64,000 nt of DNA from Aliarcobacter lanthieri (GTDB lineage Bacteria; Campylobacterota; Campylobacteria; Campylobacterales; Arcobacteraceae): the NCBI RefSeq assembly GCF_013201625.1, contig NZ_CP053839.1, forward strand, positions 1,488,001-1,552,000, in the 5' to 3' direction. Position numbers and translations under genes: made by a program. Positions 49,084 through 57,548 of the stretch are shown in pieces. How positions within the stretch are numbered: position 1 is the stretch's first letter; the number at the start of each line of letters is the position of its first letter. Under the pieces are notes generated by a model. It did no database searches. It saw nothing but the letters and a program-made list of their open reading frames with translations, and was not told the DNA's origin.

Positions 49084-49890
49084 ATGAATATAGATAAAAA
49101 ACTCTTAGAACTTATTACTTATAATAATAAATTAAATGAATCACAATTTAAAATTTTAGATATACAATTAGATAATCATAATTGGCAAGATGTGGCTTTA
49201 AAAAAAGATATATCAAAAAATGATATAAATTTACTAATGCTCTTAAGAGGTGATTTTTCTATAAGTATTCAAGAACAAATCATAAAAAATTATCATACTA
49301 TTTTAGAACACAATAATATACAAGCAAAAGTTTATACTCCAACAATCAAAGAAGAAAATCAAAATATAGAAAATGAAAAAGAATATATAAAAATCTATTG
49401 TGATGGAGCTTGTAGTGGAAATCCAGGAAATGCCGGAAGTGGACTTGCTATTTACTCAAATAACAAAAATCCTATTTTAATATATGGTGCTTATGTTGAA
49501 AATGGAACAAATAATATAGCTGAATTAAATGCACTACTTAAAGCTTTGAATATTGCTTCGCAAACTAATTCAAAAAATAAAATATCTATTCTTACTGATT
49601 CAAAATATTCAATAGAATGTGTTACAACTTGGGCATACTCATGGAAAAAAAATGCTTGGAGTAAAAAAGGTGGAGAGATAAAAAATCTTGAAATAATCCA
49701 AGAAGCACACTATTTATATGAAAAAATAAAAGATAAAATAGAAATAATTCATGTAAAAGGACATAGTGGAGTAGAAGGAAATGAGTTAGCAGATAGAATG
49801 GCTGTAAATGCGATAAAAGAGAAAAAAGAAGATTTTACTACATATTCTTATAATAAAATAGAAGATGTTTTAACACTTAAATCTTATTAA
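49084..49890 (+). CDS. rnhA: Ribonuclease HI with extra N-terminal domain
   Basis: A 268-residue protein. The RNase HI domain occupies about residues 100-240: the first Asp in IYCDGACSGNPGNAGSG, Glu in NNIAELNALLKAL, Asp in ILTDSKYS, His in HVKGHSGVEGNE and the last Asp in LADRMA. It cleaves RNA in RNA/DNA hybrids. About 95 extra N-terminal residues, helical and charged, do not match the usual hybrid-binding domain. A short C-terminal tail also goes beyond E. coli RnhA. Confidence 0.92.
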   Translation: MNIDKKLLELITYNNKLNESQFKILDIQLDNHNWQDVALKKDISKNDINLLMLLRGDFSISIQEQIIKNYHTILEHNNIQAKVYTPTIKEENQNIENEKEYIKIYCDGACSGNPGNAGSGLAIYSNNKNPILIYGAYVENGTNNIAELNALLKALNIASQTNSKNKISILTDSKYSIECVTTWAYSWKKNAWSKKGGEIKNLEIIQEAHYLYEKIKDKIEIIHVKGHSGVEGNELADRMAVNAIKEKKEDFTTYSYNKIEDVLTLKSY

Positions 49891-49936
49891 GTGGCTTTTT
49901 GCTACTATCTTATATATTAAAAATCAAGGAACAACA

Positions 49937-50905
49937 ATGATTGAAAAAAAGGGTTCAATTCTATCAGTTAGAGAAGATATAAAAGTATTTGATTGCACAA
50001 TTAGAGATGGTGGTTTAGTAAATAACTATCATTTTAGTGATGAATTTGTTAAAGCACACTATGAAGCTTGTCTTGAAGCTGGTGTAGATTATATGGAAAT
50101 TGGTAAAAATGTATCTCCGACTATTATGAGTGAAAAAGAGTATGGACCTTGGAATTTCTGTAAAGAAGAAGATATCAGAAGAATTGTTGGTGAGAATAAA
50201 ACAAATATGAAAATTGCTGTTATGAGCGATATAGGAAGAAGTTTAAAAGAAGAACTTAAACCTAAAAGTGAAAGTGTTGTTGATATGATAAGAATTGCAA
50301 CTTATATTCACCAAATCCCAGCAGCAATTGAGCTAATAGAAGATGCCCATGCAAAAGGTTATGAAACAACAGTAAATATAATGGCAATTTCAAAATCTTT
50401 TGATGATGAACTTGATGTTGTTTTAGAACAACTATCAAAAACTAATGTTGATGTTATTTATATAGCTGATAGTTTTGGTTCTTTTTACCCTGAACAAATA
50501 AAAAAATTGACAGAAAAGTATCTAGGTTTTGCCCAAAGTTCTGGTAAACAAATAGGTATTCATGCACATAACAATCTTCAATTAGCTTATGCAAATACTT
50601 TAGAAGCTATGATTTATGGAGCTAGTTTTCTTGATGTTACTATTTCAGGGCTTGGAAGAGGAGCAGGAAACTGTCCACTTGAACTTTTAATTGGATTTTT
50701 AAAAAATCCAAAATATAAACTAATGCCTGTTTTAAAATTTATTGAAGAATATATTGTGCCACTTGAAAAAGAACTTGATTGGGGATATAGTATTCCTTAT
50801 ATGATAACTGGTCAATTAAATGAACATCCAAGAGCTGCTATGAAAGCAAGAGATGAAAAAGATACTAAATATAGAGAGTTTTATAAAAATTTAACTATTG
50901 AATAA
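49937..50905 (+). CDS. HMGL-like/DRE-TIM aldolase of unknown substrate
   Basis: A 322-residue TIM-barrel lyase. The DRE-type signature is VFDCTIRDGGLVNN, and the metal-binding HAHNN is in IGIHAHNNLQLAYANT, followed by SGLGRGAGNCPLELL. The family includes 4-hydroxy-2-oxovalerate aldolase, HMG-CoA lyase and isopropylmalate synthase, and the length and VTISGLGRGAGN segment are nearest the first. No dehydrogenase or meta-cleavage gene is adjacent, so the substrate is open. A terminator overlaps its stop. Confidence 0.85.
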   Translation: MIEKKGSILSVREDIKVFDCTIRDGGLVNNYHFSDEFVKAHYEACLEAGVDYMEIGKNVSPTIMSEKEYGPWNFCKEEDIRRIVGENKTNMKIAVMSDIGRSLKEELKPKSESVVDMIRIATYIHQIPAAIELIEDAHAKGYETTVNIMAISKSFDDELDVVLEQLSKTNVDVIYIADSFGSFYPEQIKKLTEKYLGFAQSSGKQIGIHAHNNLQLAYANTLEAMIYGASFLDVTISGLGRGAGNCPLELLIGFLKNPKYKLMPVLKFIEEYIVPLEKELDWGYSIPYMITGQLNEHPRAAMKARDEKDTKYREFYKNLTIE

Positions 50906-50928
50906 AAAAGGTTTTACCTTTTTTATTC
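50900..50928. terminator. Bidirectional terminator between aldolase and HPP genes
   Basis: GAATAAAAAAGGT and ACCTTTTTTATTC form a perfect 13-bp stem with a TTT loop. It contains the aldolase stop codon and part of the HPP stop codon, so it serves both convergent genes. Confidence 0.8.
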
Positions 50929-51439
50929 AAACCCAATATGTTGGATAAACTATATTTTTATGTATATTATTATAAAACAACCCTACAATTACTAATATTA
51001 TAGCTCCAATTAAAGTTGGAAATACCAAATAATCCCAATTTGCACCCAATAAAAATATTATCAATGGATTTGAACCAGCTGGTGGATGAACTGTTTTTGT
51101 AAGCATCATCAAAGCTATTGCAGTTGCCAAAGCTAAAGCCATACTTATATAATCATTTCCTATTAAATGTAAAAAAAACAGTCCAACAAAAGAAGATATA
51201 AAATGCCCAAAAATAACATTTCTTGGTTGAGAAAATGCAACTTTGGGAAAACCAAATAGTAAAACACAACTTGCACCAAATGAACCCATAATCAAAAGAT
51301 TGTCATAAGTTTTTGTCAAATAGCCAATAGTTGATATTGCTATAAAACTTCCAATAAAAGCGAATATAACCTCTTTTAAATTCGGATTTTCTACTAATCT
51401 TTCCTTTTTACCAGTAAACTTTTTTAAATAAGTATTCAT
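50927..51439 (-). CDS. HPP-family integral membrane protein
   Basis: A 170-residue protein with about four to five transmembrane helices. The name-giving motif is KTVHPPAGSNPLIIFLLG, and the opening FIAISTIGYLTKTYDNLLIMGSFGASCVLLFGFP is family-typical. HPP proteins have been linked to nitrite transport in photosynthetic organisms; in bacteria the role is mostly unknown. A TetR-type operator covers its likely transcription start, and a nearly identical site precedes the tetR gene, suggesting repression by it. Confidence 0.88.
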   Translation of the reverse strand: MNTYLKKFTGKKERLVENPNLKEVIFAFIGSFIAISTIGYLTKTYDNLLIMGSFGASCVLLFGFPKVAFSQPRNVIFGHFISSFVGLFFLHLIGNDYISMALALATAIALMMLTKTVHPPAGSNPLIIFLLGANWDYLVFPTLIGAIILVIVGLFYNNIHKNIVYPTYWV

Positions 51440-51456
51440 TAATTTCCTTTATAAAC

Positions 51457-51470
51457 CAAACGATTGTTTG
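51457..51470. promoter_or_regulatory. TetR operator copy 1 (HPP gene)
   Basis: CAAAC-GATT-GTTTG, an inverted repeat just downstream of a TATTAT -10 candidate (51472-51477, minus strand) of the HPP gene. The same 14 bases recur at 52056-52069. Confidence 0.7.
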
Positions 51471-51491
51471 AATAATAAAACAAAAAAAAGA

Positions 51492-52046
51492 TTAGAGTAA
51501 TCTAACCAATTTTTCACCTACTTTTAGATAGTTTTTAGTATTCTCATATAGATTCATCATCATAATAGCACCTTGAGTTAATGAAACATACTCCATTGCT
51601 ATATTTTTTGATTCAAATTTGCCATATTTATTTTCAAGTATTTTTGCTATTGCATCTTCCCACGCACTAAAATACTCTTTTATAACTTCTTTAAATTCTA
51701 AATTCTCACTACTAACTTCTAAAGCTAAATTCCCTAATAAACAACCACCTTTACTATTTAAAAAATACTCATCTGTTTTTTTTACAAAAAGTTTCATTTT
51801 TTCTAAATCACTTAAGTTTGTTTGATTCGATATAACAAAAATATTTTCTACAAAATAGTTATGAATATATTTTAAAGACTCTATTCCTATCTCATCTTTA
51901 CTTTTGAAATAGTGATAAATACTCCCTTTTATAAGCCCACAAGCATCAGCAATATTTGCCATAGAACAGTTATAATAACCTTTTGTTTTAAAAAGTTTTA
52001 TAGACTCTTGTAAAATCTCTTCTTTTGATGTTTTTTTAATTGCCAT
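51492..52046 (-). CDS. TetR/AcrR-family transcriptional regulator
   Basis: A 184-residue regulator. The N-terminal DNA-binding helices contain ILQESIKLFKTKGYYNCSMANIADACGLIKGSIYHYFKSKDE, with positions about 13-55. The C-terminal ligand domain resembles the TetR_C6/YxaF style. I chose the ATG at 52044-52046; an in-frame TTG 12 bases upstream falls inside the operator and lacks a ribosome-binding site. A binding-site copy overlaps the leader, implying autoregulation and control of the HPP gene. Confidence 0.9.
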   Translation of the reverse strand: MAIKKTSKEEILQESIKLFKTKGYYNCSMANIADACGLIKGSIYHYFKSKDEIGIESLKYIHNYFVENIFVISNQTNLSDLEKMKLFVKKTDEYFLNSKGGCLLGNLALEVSSENLEFKEVIKEYFSAWEDAIAKILENKYGKFESKNIAMEYVSLTQGAIMMMNLYENTKNYLKVGEKLVRLL

Positions 52047-52055
52047 ATTTTTATC

Positions 52056-52069
52056 CAAACGATTGTTTG
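52056..52069. promoter_or_regulatory. TetR operator copy 2 (tetR gene)
   Basis: CAAAC-GATT-GTTTG, identical to 51457-51470 and also sharing the preceding C. It ends 9 bases from the tetR ATG on the minus strand, so bound repressor would block its own expression. Confidence 0.7.
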
Positions 52070-52126
52070 ATAAAATTTTAGTTGGATAATACTTTGAAAA
52101 AGCTTATACAAAATATGTATTTTATT

Positions 52127-52972
52127 CTATCCTTTAAATTTCCAATGATATAATGTTAGATACAAATCAAAAATAGAAATATCTAAATTATGTATATCAT
52201 AATTTGTAATTTTATAATTTTTACCACTTACTGTTTTTATATTAATATAATGATTTTTACCTTTATAAACAAAAAAATCAAACTCAATATTTATAATATC
52301 ATTTCTATAAATTTCTTTATTACTATTCAAAACAATTTTATCTTTATCAATTTTAATCTCATAATTTATATTAAATAAAAATCTTACAATTAGGAAAGTT
52401 ACTAAAATTACTATAGATAAAATAATATAATTCACTGTAAATAATAGAATCACAATAATTGGTAATAAAGTAAAAAAAAGTAAAATTTTAAATAATGTAA
52501 GTTTTTTCTTTCTTTTTCCTATAGTGATATGTAAATTTTCTTCTTTTATATTTCTTTTATAATTTTTAAAAAGTAATTCTAAAAAATTTTTATAATTTTC
52601 TAGCCTACTTGAAATTGGGATTCTTTGATTTTCTAATTCAAAAACTATTAAATTATTTATATAATCAAGATTTTTTATTTCATCAAAAGAAAACTTATAT
52701 TTTAATGTATTTTTATTTTTTATAGATATATACTTATCATCTATTTCAATATTATAGTTCATAACTTTAAAAAACTTATATTCTATATAAGTAAAATAAT
52801 AAGATATAACAATTGCCAAAAAGACTATATTTAATATAAAATATTTTATTTCATTATTCCATAATGATATATCATAGAATTGATAAGTTAAAATAAATAT
52901 AACTATCAAAAAGATAGGATAAAACATATAAAAAAGTATTTTTTCTCTTTTTTCTACAAAAAAATTATTCAA
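52127..52972 (-). CDS. Hypothetical membrane protein with two PH-like modules
   Basis: A 281-residue protein of unknown function. Two helices near the N-terminus (about 12-32 and 42-62) and two in the middle (about 160-200) alternate with two beta-rich cytoplasmic segments (about 72-130 and 205-265). The beta segments resemble bacterial PH-like modules: ISIKNKNTLKYKFSFDEI and IVLNSNKEIYRNDIINIEF. No catalytic motif is seen. Base composition is even more A/T-rich than the neighbours. It stands alone. Confidence 0.75.
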   Translation of the reverse strand: MNNFFVEKREKILFYMFYPIFLIVIFILTYQFYDISLWNNEIKYFILNIVFLAIVISYYFTYIEYKFFKVMNYNIEIDDKYISIKNKNTLKYKFSFDEIKNLDYINNLIVFELENQRIPISSRLENYKNFLELLFKNYKRNIKEENLHITIGKRKKKLTLFKILLFFTLLPIIVILLFTVNYIILSIVILVTFLIVRFLFNINYEIKIDKDKIVLNSNKEIYRNDIINIEFDFFVYKGKNHYINIKTVSGKNYKITNYDIHNLDISIFDLYLTLYHWKFKG

Positions 52973-53148
52973 TAAAATCCTTCAAAATAGTTTTTGTAAA
53001 TATACTCTAAAACTACTTGTATCCTCTTTTTGTTTCATTTTGATAAATTAAAACTCCAACTAAAATAAACACTATATTTTTACAATTAGATAATATCATT
53101 AATTCAATTGTATTTTATTCCTTTATAAAAAGAAATTTTATAGCATCT

Positions 53149-54414
53149 TTATATTTCAAAAGCATTTTTTACAATATCTACTCCATATTTTTCTCTTAAT
53201 ACCTGTATTTTATCTGTTAAACCAATTTTTTTTATTTCATCTTCATAATCAAAAAGGTTTGAAGTGAAGCCATTGGTTTTGGAAAAATTAAAAACTGTAA
53301 TATATAATTGCAAAATACCGTGTGTTCTATGCAAATCTGTATCTTCAAAAAGTTTTATCATACAGTTTTTAAAATCTATTTCATTGAAAAGTTTTGAAAC
53401 ATTTATAGAGTTTTTAGATTTTACACCAAATTCATATCTAATTAAAATTGAATAAGAAAGGGGATTTACCTGCTCTTTTTTGACAATAAAACTAAGATAT
53501 CGAGATAAAATCATAACTCGCCTTCTTAACTCACTTCTATCAAAAATCACATCAAAACTTCGCCCTATTCCAAGGCTTTTTCTCTCTTTTTGAATTGTTA
53601 GTTTATTATCTCTTATCCCACAAACACGATTATATGTATCAACTCCAATTTTCCCAAAGGAATAAAAAAGTTTTTTATTCTTTCTTATATCACCTAAAGT
53701 ATTAATGTTATAACCTTTTAATTTTTCACAAAAAGCTTTACCTATACCTGTAAATTTATATATTGGAATATCTTTTGTAAAAGATGGTATATCCTCATCT
53801 TTTATATATTTTATACCATCAGGTTTTGCAAATTCAGTAAAAAGTTTTGATAAATATTTTGTTTTTGCAATACCTATTGAAATTGGAAGTTTAAGCTCAG
53901 TTAAAATCCTATTTTTAAGCTTTAGAGCAAAATCTAAAACCTCATTTTCATCTATATATCCACTTAAATCTCCAAAAAATTCATCTATTGAAAATTGTTC
54001 TACTAATGGGATTTCATCTTCTAAAATATCTTTTAGTTTTTGTGATAATTCATCATATAAACTATAATTTGGTTGAATCATTTTTAAATTAGGACAAAGC
54101 CTTAAAGCTTCATTGACACTCATTGCAGTTTTCACTCCAAACTTTCTTGCCTCATAAGAGCAAGTTGTGATAATACCTCTTATTCGACCATTTTCATCAA
54201 TAAAATAATCTTTTGAATTTGATTCATCATTAGTACTTAATATTTTACTAGAAAAAGCTGCACGATTTACAGAAATAGTTCTTATAGTTTTTTTTGAAGA
54301 GAAAATATCAGTATTACTTCTTCCTCCAACAGCAACTGGAATATTAAGTAACTTTTTATCTAAAGTTCTATGAGCAGATACAAAAAAACAATCTAAATCT
54401 AAATGAATAAACAT
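53149..54414 (-). CDS. dinB: Y-family DNA polymerase (DinB/Pol IV type) with finger-domain insertion
   Basis: A 421-residue translesion polymerase. Catalytic acids are Asp6 and Asp8 (IHLDLDCFF) and Asp144-Glu145 (FSIDEFFGDL). SYEARKFGVKTAMS and the helix-hairpin-helix FTGIGKAFCEKL are typical. Between PVAVGG and the SYEAR motif about 48 residues (32-79) replace the usual handful, a large insertion in the fingers. A C-terminal TSNLFDYE could bind the sliding clamp. Alternative names are UmuC or Pol V-like, but no umuD is present. Confidence 0.9.
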   Translation of the reverse strand: MFIHLDLDCFFVSAHRTLDKKLLNIPVAVGGRSNTDIFSSKKTIRTISVNRAAFSSKILSTNDESNSKDYFIDENGRIRGIITTCSYEARKFGVKTAMSVNEALRLCPNLKMIQPNYSLYDELSQKLKDILEDEIPLVEQFSIDEFFGDLSGYIDENEVLDFALKLKNRILTELKLPISIGIAKTKYLSKLFTEFAKPDGIKYIKDEDIPSFTKDIPIYKFTGIGKAFCEKLKGYNINTLGDIRKNKKLFYSFGKIGVDTYNRVCGIRDNKLTIQKERKSLGIGRSFDVIFDRSELRRRVMILSRYLSFIVKKEQVNPLSYSILIRYEFGVKSKNSINVSKLFNEIDFKNCMIKLFEDTDLHRTHGILQLYITVFNFSKTNGFTSNLFDYEDEIKKIGLTDKIQVLREKYGVDIVKNAFEI

Positions 54415-54639
54415 AGTGCAATTTTACTAAAAAATTTAAAAACTTTATAAAAAAATTACAATTTGTAATATTCCTTATTTTTACCTTTTCATTAAGTCCT
54501 AATTATTAAAATGTGAATAATTTACATATATTTTAAATACTTATATTTACATATTATTAGAAGTTAATGTTTTAAACTAAAATTAAGCTTAATAAATTAT
54601 GATTGTTATGTATTTACTTAATTTTTCTAAGGAGAGAAA

Positions 54640-54936
54640 ATGAAAAAACTCGTATTTTTATTTTTATGTTTATCAAGTCTATCGTTTGCGGTAGATTATG
54701 ATCCTGTAAGAGGAGAGATGTTATCACTATCTTGTGCTAACTGTCATGGAACAGATGGAAAGTCTAATTCAATATTCCCTTATATTGCTGGTTTAGATAA
54801 AGATTATTTGTATAAAACTTTACTTGATTTCAAAACAAGTAAAAGAACAGATACTTATATGATGACGAAGCATACAAAAGGTTTTACAGATGAAGAACTT
54901 GAACAACTATCTTACTACTTTTCAAAAGTTAAATAA
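54640..54936 (+). CDS. fccA: Small class I cytochrome c, sulfide dehydrogenase haem subunit
   Basis: A 98-residue periplasmic protein with a signal peptide (1-17, ending SFA). One haem site CANCH (32-36) is followed by IFPYIAGLDKDYLYKTLLDFK and a C-terminal DEELEQLSYYFSKVK, with a ligand Met in TYMMTKH. This is the FccA/cytochrome c553 pattern. It lies 16 bases before the flavoprotein partner. A strong AAGGAGAG ribosome-binding site precedes it and the 225-base upstream gap probably holds a promoter. Confidence 0.88.
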   Translation: MKKLVFLFLCLSSLSFAVDYDPVRGEMLSLSCANCHGTDGKSNSIFPYIAGLDKDYLYKTLLDFKTSKRTDTYMMTKHTKGFTDEELEQLSYYFSKVK

Positions 54937-54952
54937 GCACAAAGGATAAAAA

Positions 54953-56242
54953 ATGTTAAATAGAAGAAATTTCAATAAATTACTTTTGGGAGCAACTGCT
55001 CTATCTTTTACTGCTTGTAGTAGATTACCAAGAGAAGAAGTTGTATTGTTCCCAGCAACTAAACAAAGAGTTATTATTGTTGGAGGAGGATTTGGCGGAG
55101 CTGCAACAGCTAGATATCTTAGAAAATTCAATTCAGAAATTGAAATAGTTCTAATTGAAAAAAATAAAGAGTATTATACTTGTCCAATGAGTAATGCCGT
55201 TATTGCAGGTATGGAAAAAATTGATTTTATAAAAAAAGATTTAAAAACATTAGCTAAAAAACATAATATCCATGTTTTATATGAAACAGTTACAAAGATT
55301 GATGGAGAAACAAATAGAGTTATTTTAGGGAATGGTAGAATTATTACTTATACTAAATGTGTTGTATCACCAGGTATTGACTTTAAATATGAGAAAGGAT
55401 ATATTGAAGGTAGCGAAAAATACTCTCCACATGCAGTTCAAGCAGGTGAACAAACTTTATTACTTCAAAAACAACTTGAAAATATGAAAGATGGTGGAAC
55501 ATTTGTAATGGTTGCTCCAGCAGATCCTTTTAGATGCCCTCCTGGACCTTATGAAAGAATTTCTCTTGTAGCACACTATCTCAAAAATAACAAACCAAAC
55601 TCTAAAATAATAGTTTTAGACCAAAAAGACAAGTTTTCTAAACAAGCTTTATTTACAAATGGTTGGAAAGAACTATATGGAGATTTAATCGATTGGAGAG
55701 CTGCTCAATTTGGTGGAAAGGTTATAAGTGTTGATCCTATTAAAAAAATAGTTATAACAGAAGATGAAGAGATACAAGCAGATGTATTAAACTACATTCC
55801 AAATCAAAAAGCTGGTAAACTGGCATTTGATTCAGGACTTATAGCAAAAGGTGATTGGGCTCCAATTCATCCAAAAACATTTGAATCTAAACTTGTAAAA
55901 AATGTTCATGTAATAGGAGATGCTTCAATTGCTCAACCTATGCCAAAATCAGCATTTAGTGCAAGTACACAAGGAAAAGTTGTAGCTTTACAAATTGCAA
56001 GATTTTTAAAAGGTCAAGAGCCTATTAATCCTCCAAAACTCGCTAACACATGCTATAGTTTATTAAATCCTAACTATGGTATATCTATTGCAGCTGTGTA
56101 TAATGCACATGATGATGTAATAGAGAGTGTTCAAGGAGCTGGAGGAGTAAGTCCTGATAATGATGAAGGATTTATAAGAGAATTAGAAGCTCAATATGCT
56201 TATTCTTGGTATAAAAGCCAAACTGAAGATATCTTCAACTAA
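54953..56242 (+). CDS. fccB: Flavocytochrome c sulfide dehydrogenase, flavin subunit
   Basis: A 429-residue FAD protein that oxidises sulfide and passes electrons to the haem subunit. The Tat signal is NRRNFNKLLLG, and a Cys at 22 in SFTAC looks like a lipobox, so it may be a Tat-exported lipoprotein. FAD binding is VIIVGGGFGGAATARYL. Redox cysteines lie in YTCPMSNAVIAG and NTCYSLL, and FRCPPGPYERI is a family marker. SoxF is a close relative, but no sox genes are adjacent. Confidence 0.9.
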   Translation: MLNRRNFNKLLLGATALSFTACSRLPREEVVLFPATKQRVIIVGGGFGGAATARYLRKFNSEIEIVLIEKNKEYYTCPMSNAVIAGMEKIDFIKKDLKTLAKKHNIHVLYETVTKIDGETNRVILGNGRIITYTKCVVSPGIDFKYEKGYIEGSEKYSPHAVQAGEQTLLLQKQLENMKDGGTFVMVAPADPFRCPPGPYERISLVAHYLKNNKPNSKIIVLDQKDKFSKQALFTNGWKELYGDLIDWRAAQFGGKVISVDPIKKIVITEDEEIQADVLNYIPNQKAGKLAFDSGLIAKGDWAPIHPKTFESKLVKNVHVIGDASIAQPMPKSAFSASTQGKVVALQIARFLKGQEPINPPKLANTCYSLLNPNYGISIAAVYNAHDDVIESVQGAGGVSPDNDEGFIRELEAQYAYSWYKSQTEDIFN

Positions 56243-56247
56243 AAATT

Positions 56248-56274
56248 TAAAGTTCAGAAAAAATCTGGACTTTA
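56248..56274 (+). terminator. Hairpin after fccB
   Basis: TAAAGTTCAGA and TCTGGACTTTA pair over 11 positions (one G-U) around AAAAA, just after the fccB stop and before the convergent moeA end. The following sequence is A/T-rich without a clear U-run. Confidence 0.5.
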
Positions 56275-56291
56275 GATTAAAATTAATAATC

Positions 56292-57533
56292 TTAATTTAA
56301 AAAATTAACTTTTTTATTTGTAAATCTTCCTGAAAAATCTAATATTTTTATATTATCATTTTCTTTGATACTTGAACTATTTCCTTCAGAAACCATTAAA
56401 GAATTACTTTCATAAACTGCACTAATCATTCCAGAACCATATTTATTATCTCTTGTAACTATAAATTCACCATTTTCAACTTTACCTAATACTGCTTCTG
56501 TACGACTTTCTTTTACTTTAAAACATTTTTTATTTATAACAACAGTAAAATCATGATAAAAAGATATTTTACCTTGAAGTTTTTTTAATATAGGAATTAC
56601 AAATAAATAGCAATTTATCATAGCTGCTAGTGGATTTCCTGGTAAACTTAAAACTAAACTACCATTTAAAGTTCCCATCATCATAGCTCGTCCTGGTTTT
56701 AGATTTATACCATGATATGCAATATCTAAACCACATTTTAAAAATGCTTGTGCTATAAAATCAGCATCTCCCATAGATATTCCACCACTTGTAATAATAA
56801 TATCAAAATCACTTAAATTTTTAAGAAAAACAACAGACTTTTCTAAGCTATCTGGAATAACTCCACAATAAGTACTTTCGAAATCTTTCTCTTTTAGTTG
56901 AGAAATTATAGCAAAGGCATTACAATTATAAATTTCTTCTTCATCTGCTTTTTCCCAAGGCTCTTTTAATTCATTTCCTGTAGATAAAACAGCAATCTTT
57001 AACTTTCTAAAAACTTCTATTTGAGTTATCCCTTGAGAAGCTAATAATGCAATATGAGATGAAGTAATAGCCTCACCTTTTTTTATGATGATTTCACCTT
57101 GCTTTAACTCTTCACCTTTTAGTCTTAGATTTGCACCTTTTTTTATATTTTTTGGGATTATGACACTATTGTCTGATAATTTTTCACAACATTCAACAGG
57201 TATAATAGTATCTATATCTCTTGGAGTTTTTGCTCCTGTCATTATTTTAAAACACTCATTTTCCTCTAAAGCTTCAAAATCTTTTTTATCTCCAGCAAAT
57301 ATAGTATCTTTTATTTTTAAAGTTTTTCCAGCATCACTAAATCTTATAGCAAAGCCATCCATAGCAGAGTTATTAAAAGATGGAAGATTTTTTACACAAA
57401 CAATATCTTTACTTATTACTCTTCCTAAAGAATTCATAAGATATATAATTTCTGTTTTTAATATAGGATTTACAAGTTCTAAACTTGTTTTACAAGCTTC
57501 TTTAAAATCTAAATAATTCAATTTCTCTTTCAT
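56292..57533 (-). CDS. moeA: Molybdopterin molybdotransferase MoeA
   Basis: A 413-residue enzyme that inserts molybdate (or tungstate) into adenylated molybdopterin. Signatures are LPSFNNSAMDGFAIR, FKIMTGAKTPRDIDTIIPVE, AVLSTGNEL, ITSGGISMGDADF and LSLPGNPLAAMINCYLF. Its place as the last gene of the formate dehydrogenase module suggests it helps supply cofactor to FdhA. It is 15 bases after the cysteine desulfurase-like gene. Confidence 0.95.
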   Translation of the reverse strand: MKEKLNYLDFKEACKTSLELVNPILKTEIIYLMNSLGRVISKDIVCVKNLPSFNNSAMDGFAIRFSDAGKTLKIKDTIFAGDKKDFEALEENECFKIMTGAKTPRDIDTIIPVECCEKLSDNSVIIPKNIKKGANLRLKGEELKQGEIIIKKGEAITSSHIALLASQGITQIEVFRKLKIAVLSTGNELKEPWEKADEEEIYNCNAFAIISQLKEKDFESTYCGVIPDSLEKSVVFLKNLSDFDIIITSGGISMGDADFIAQAFLKCGLDIAYHGINLKPGRAMMMGTLNGSLVLSLPGNPLAAMINCYLFVIPILKKLQGKISFYHDFTVVINKKCFKVKESRTEAVLGKVENGEFIVTRDNKYGSGMISAVYESNSLMVSEGNSSSIKENDNIKILDFSGRFTNKKVNFLN

Positions 57534-57548
57534 CTTATAAAACCTCTT

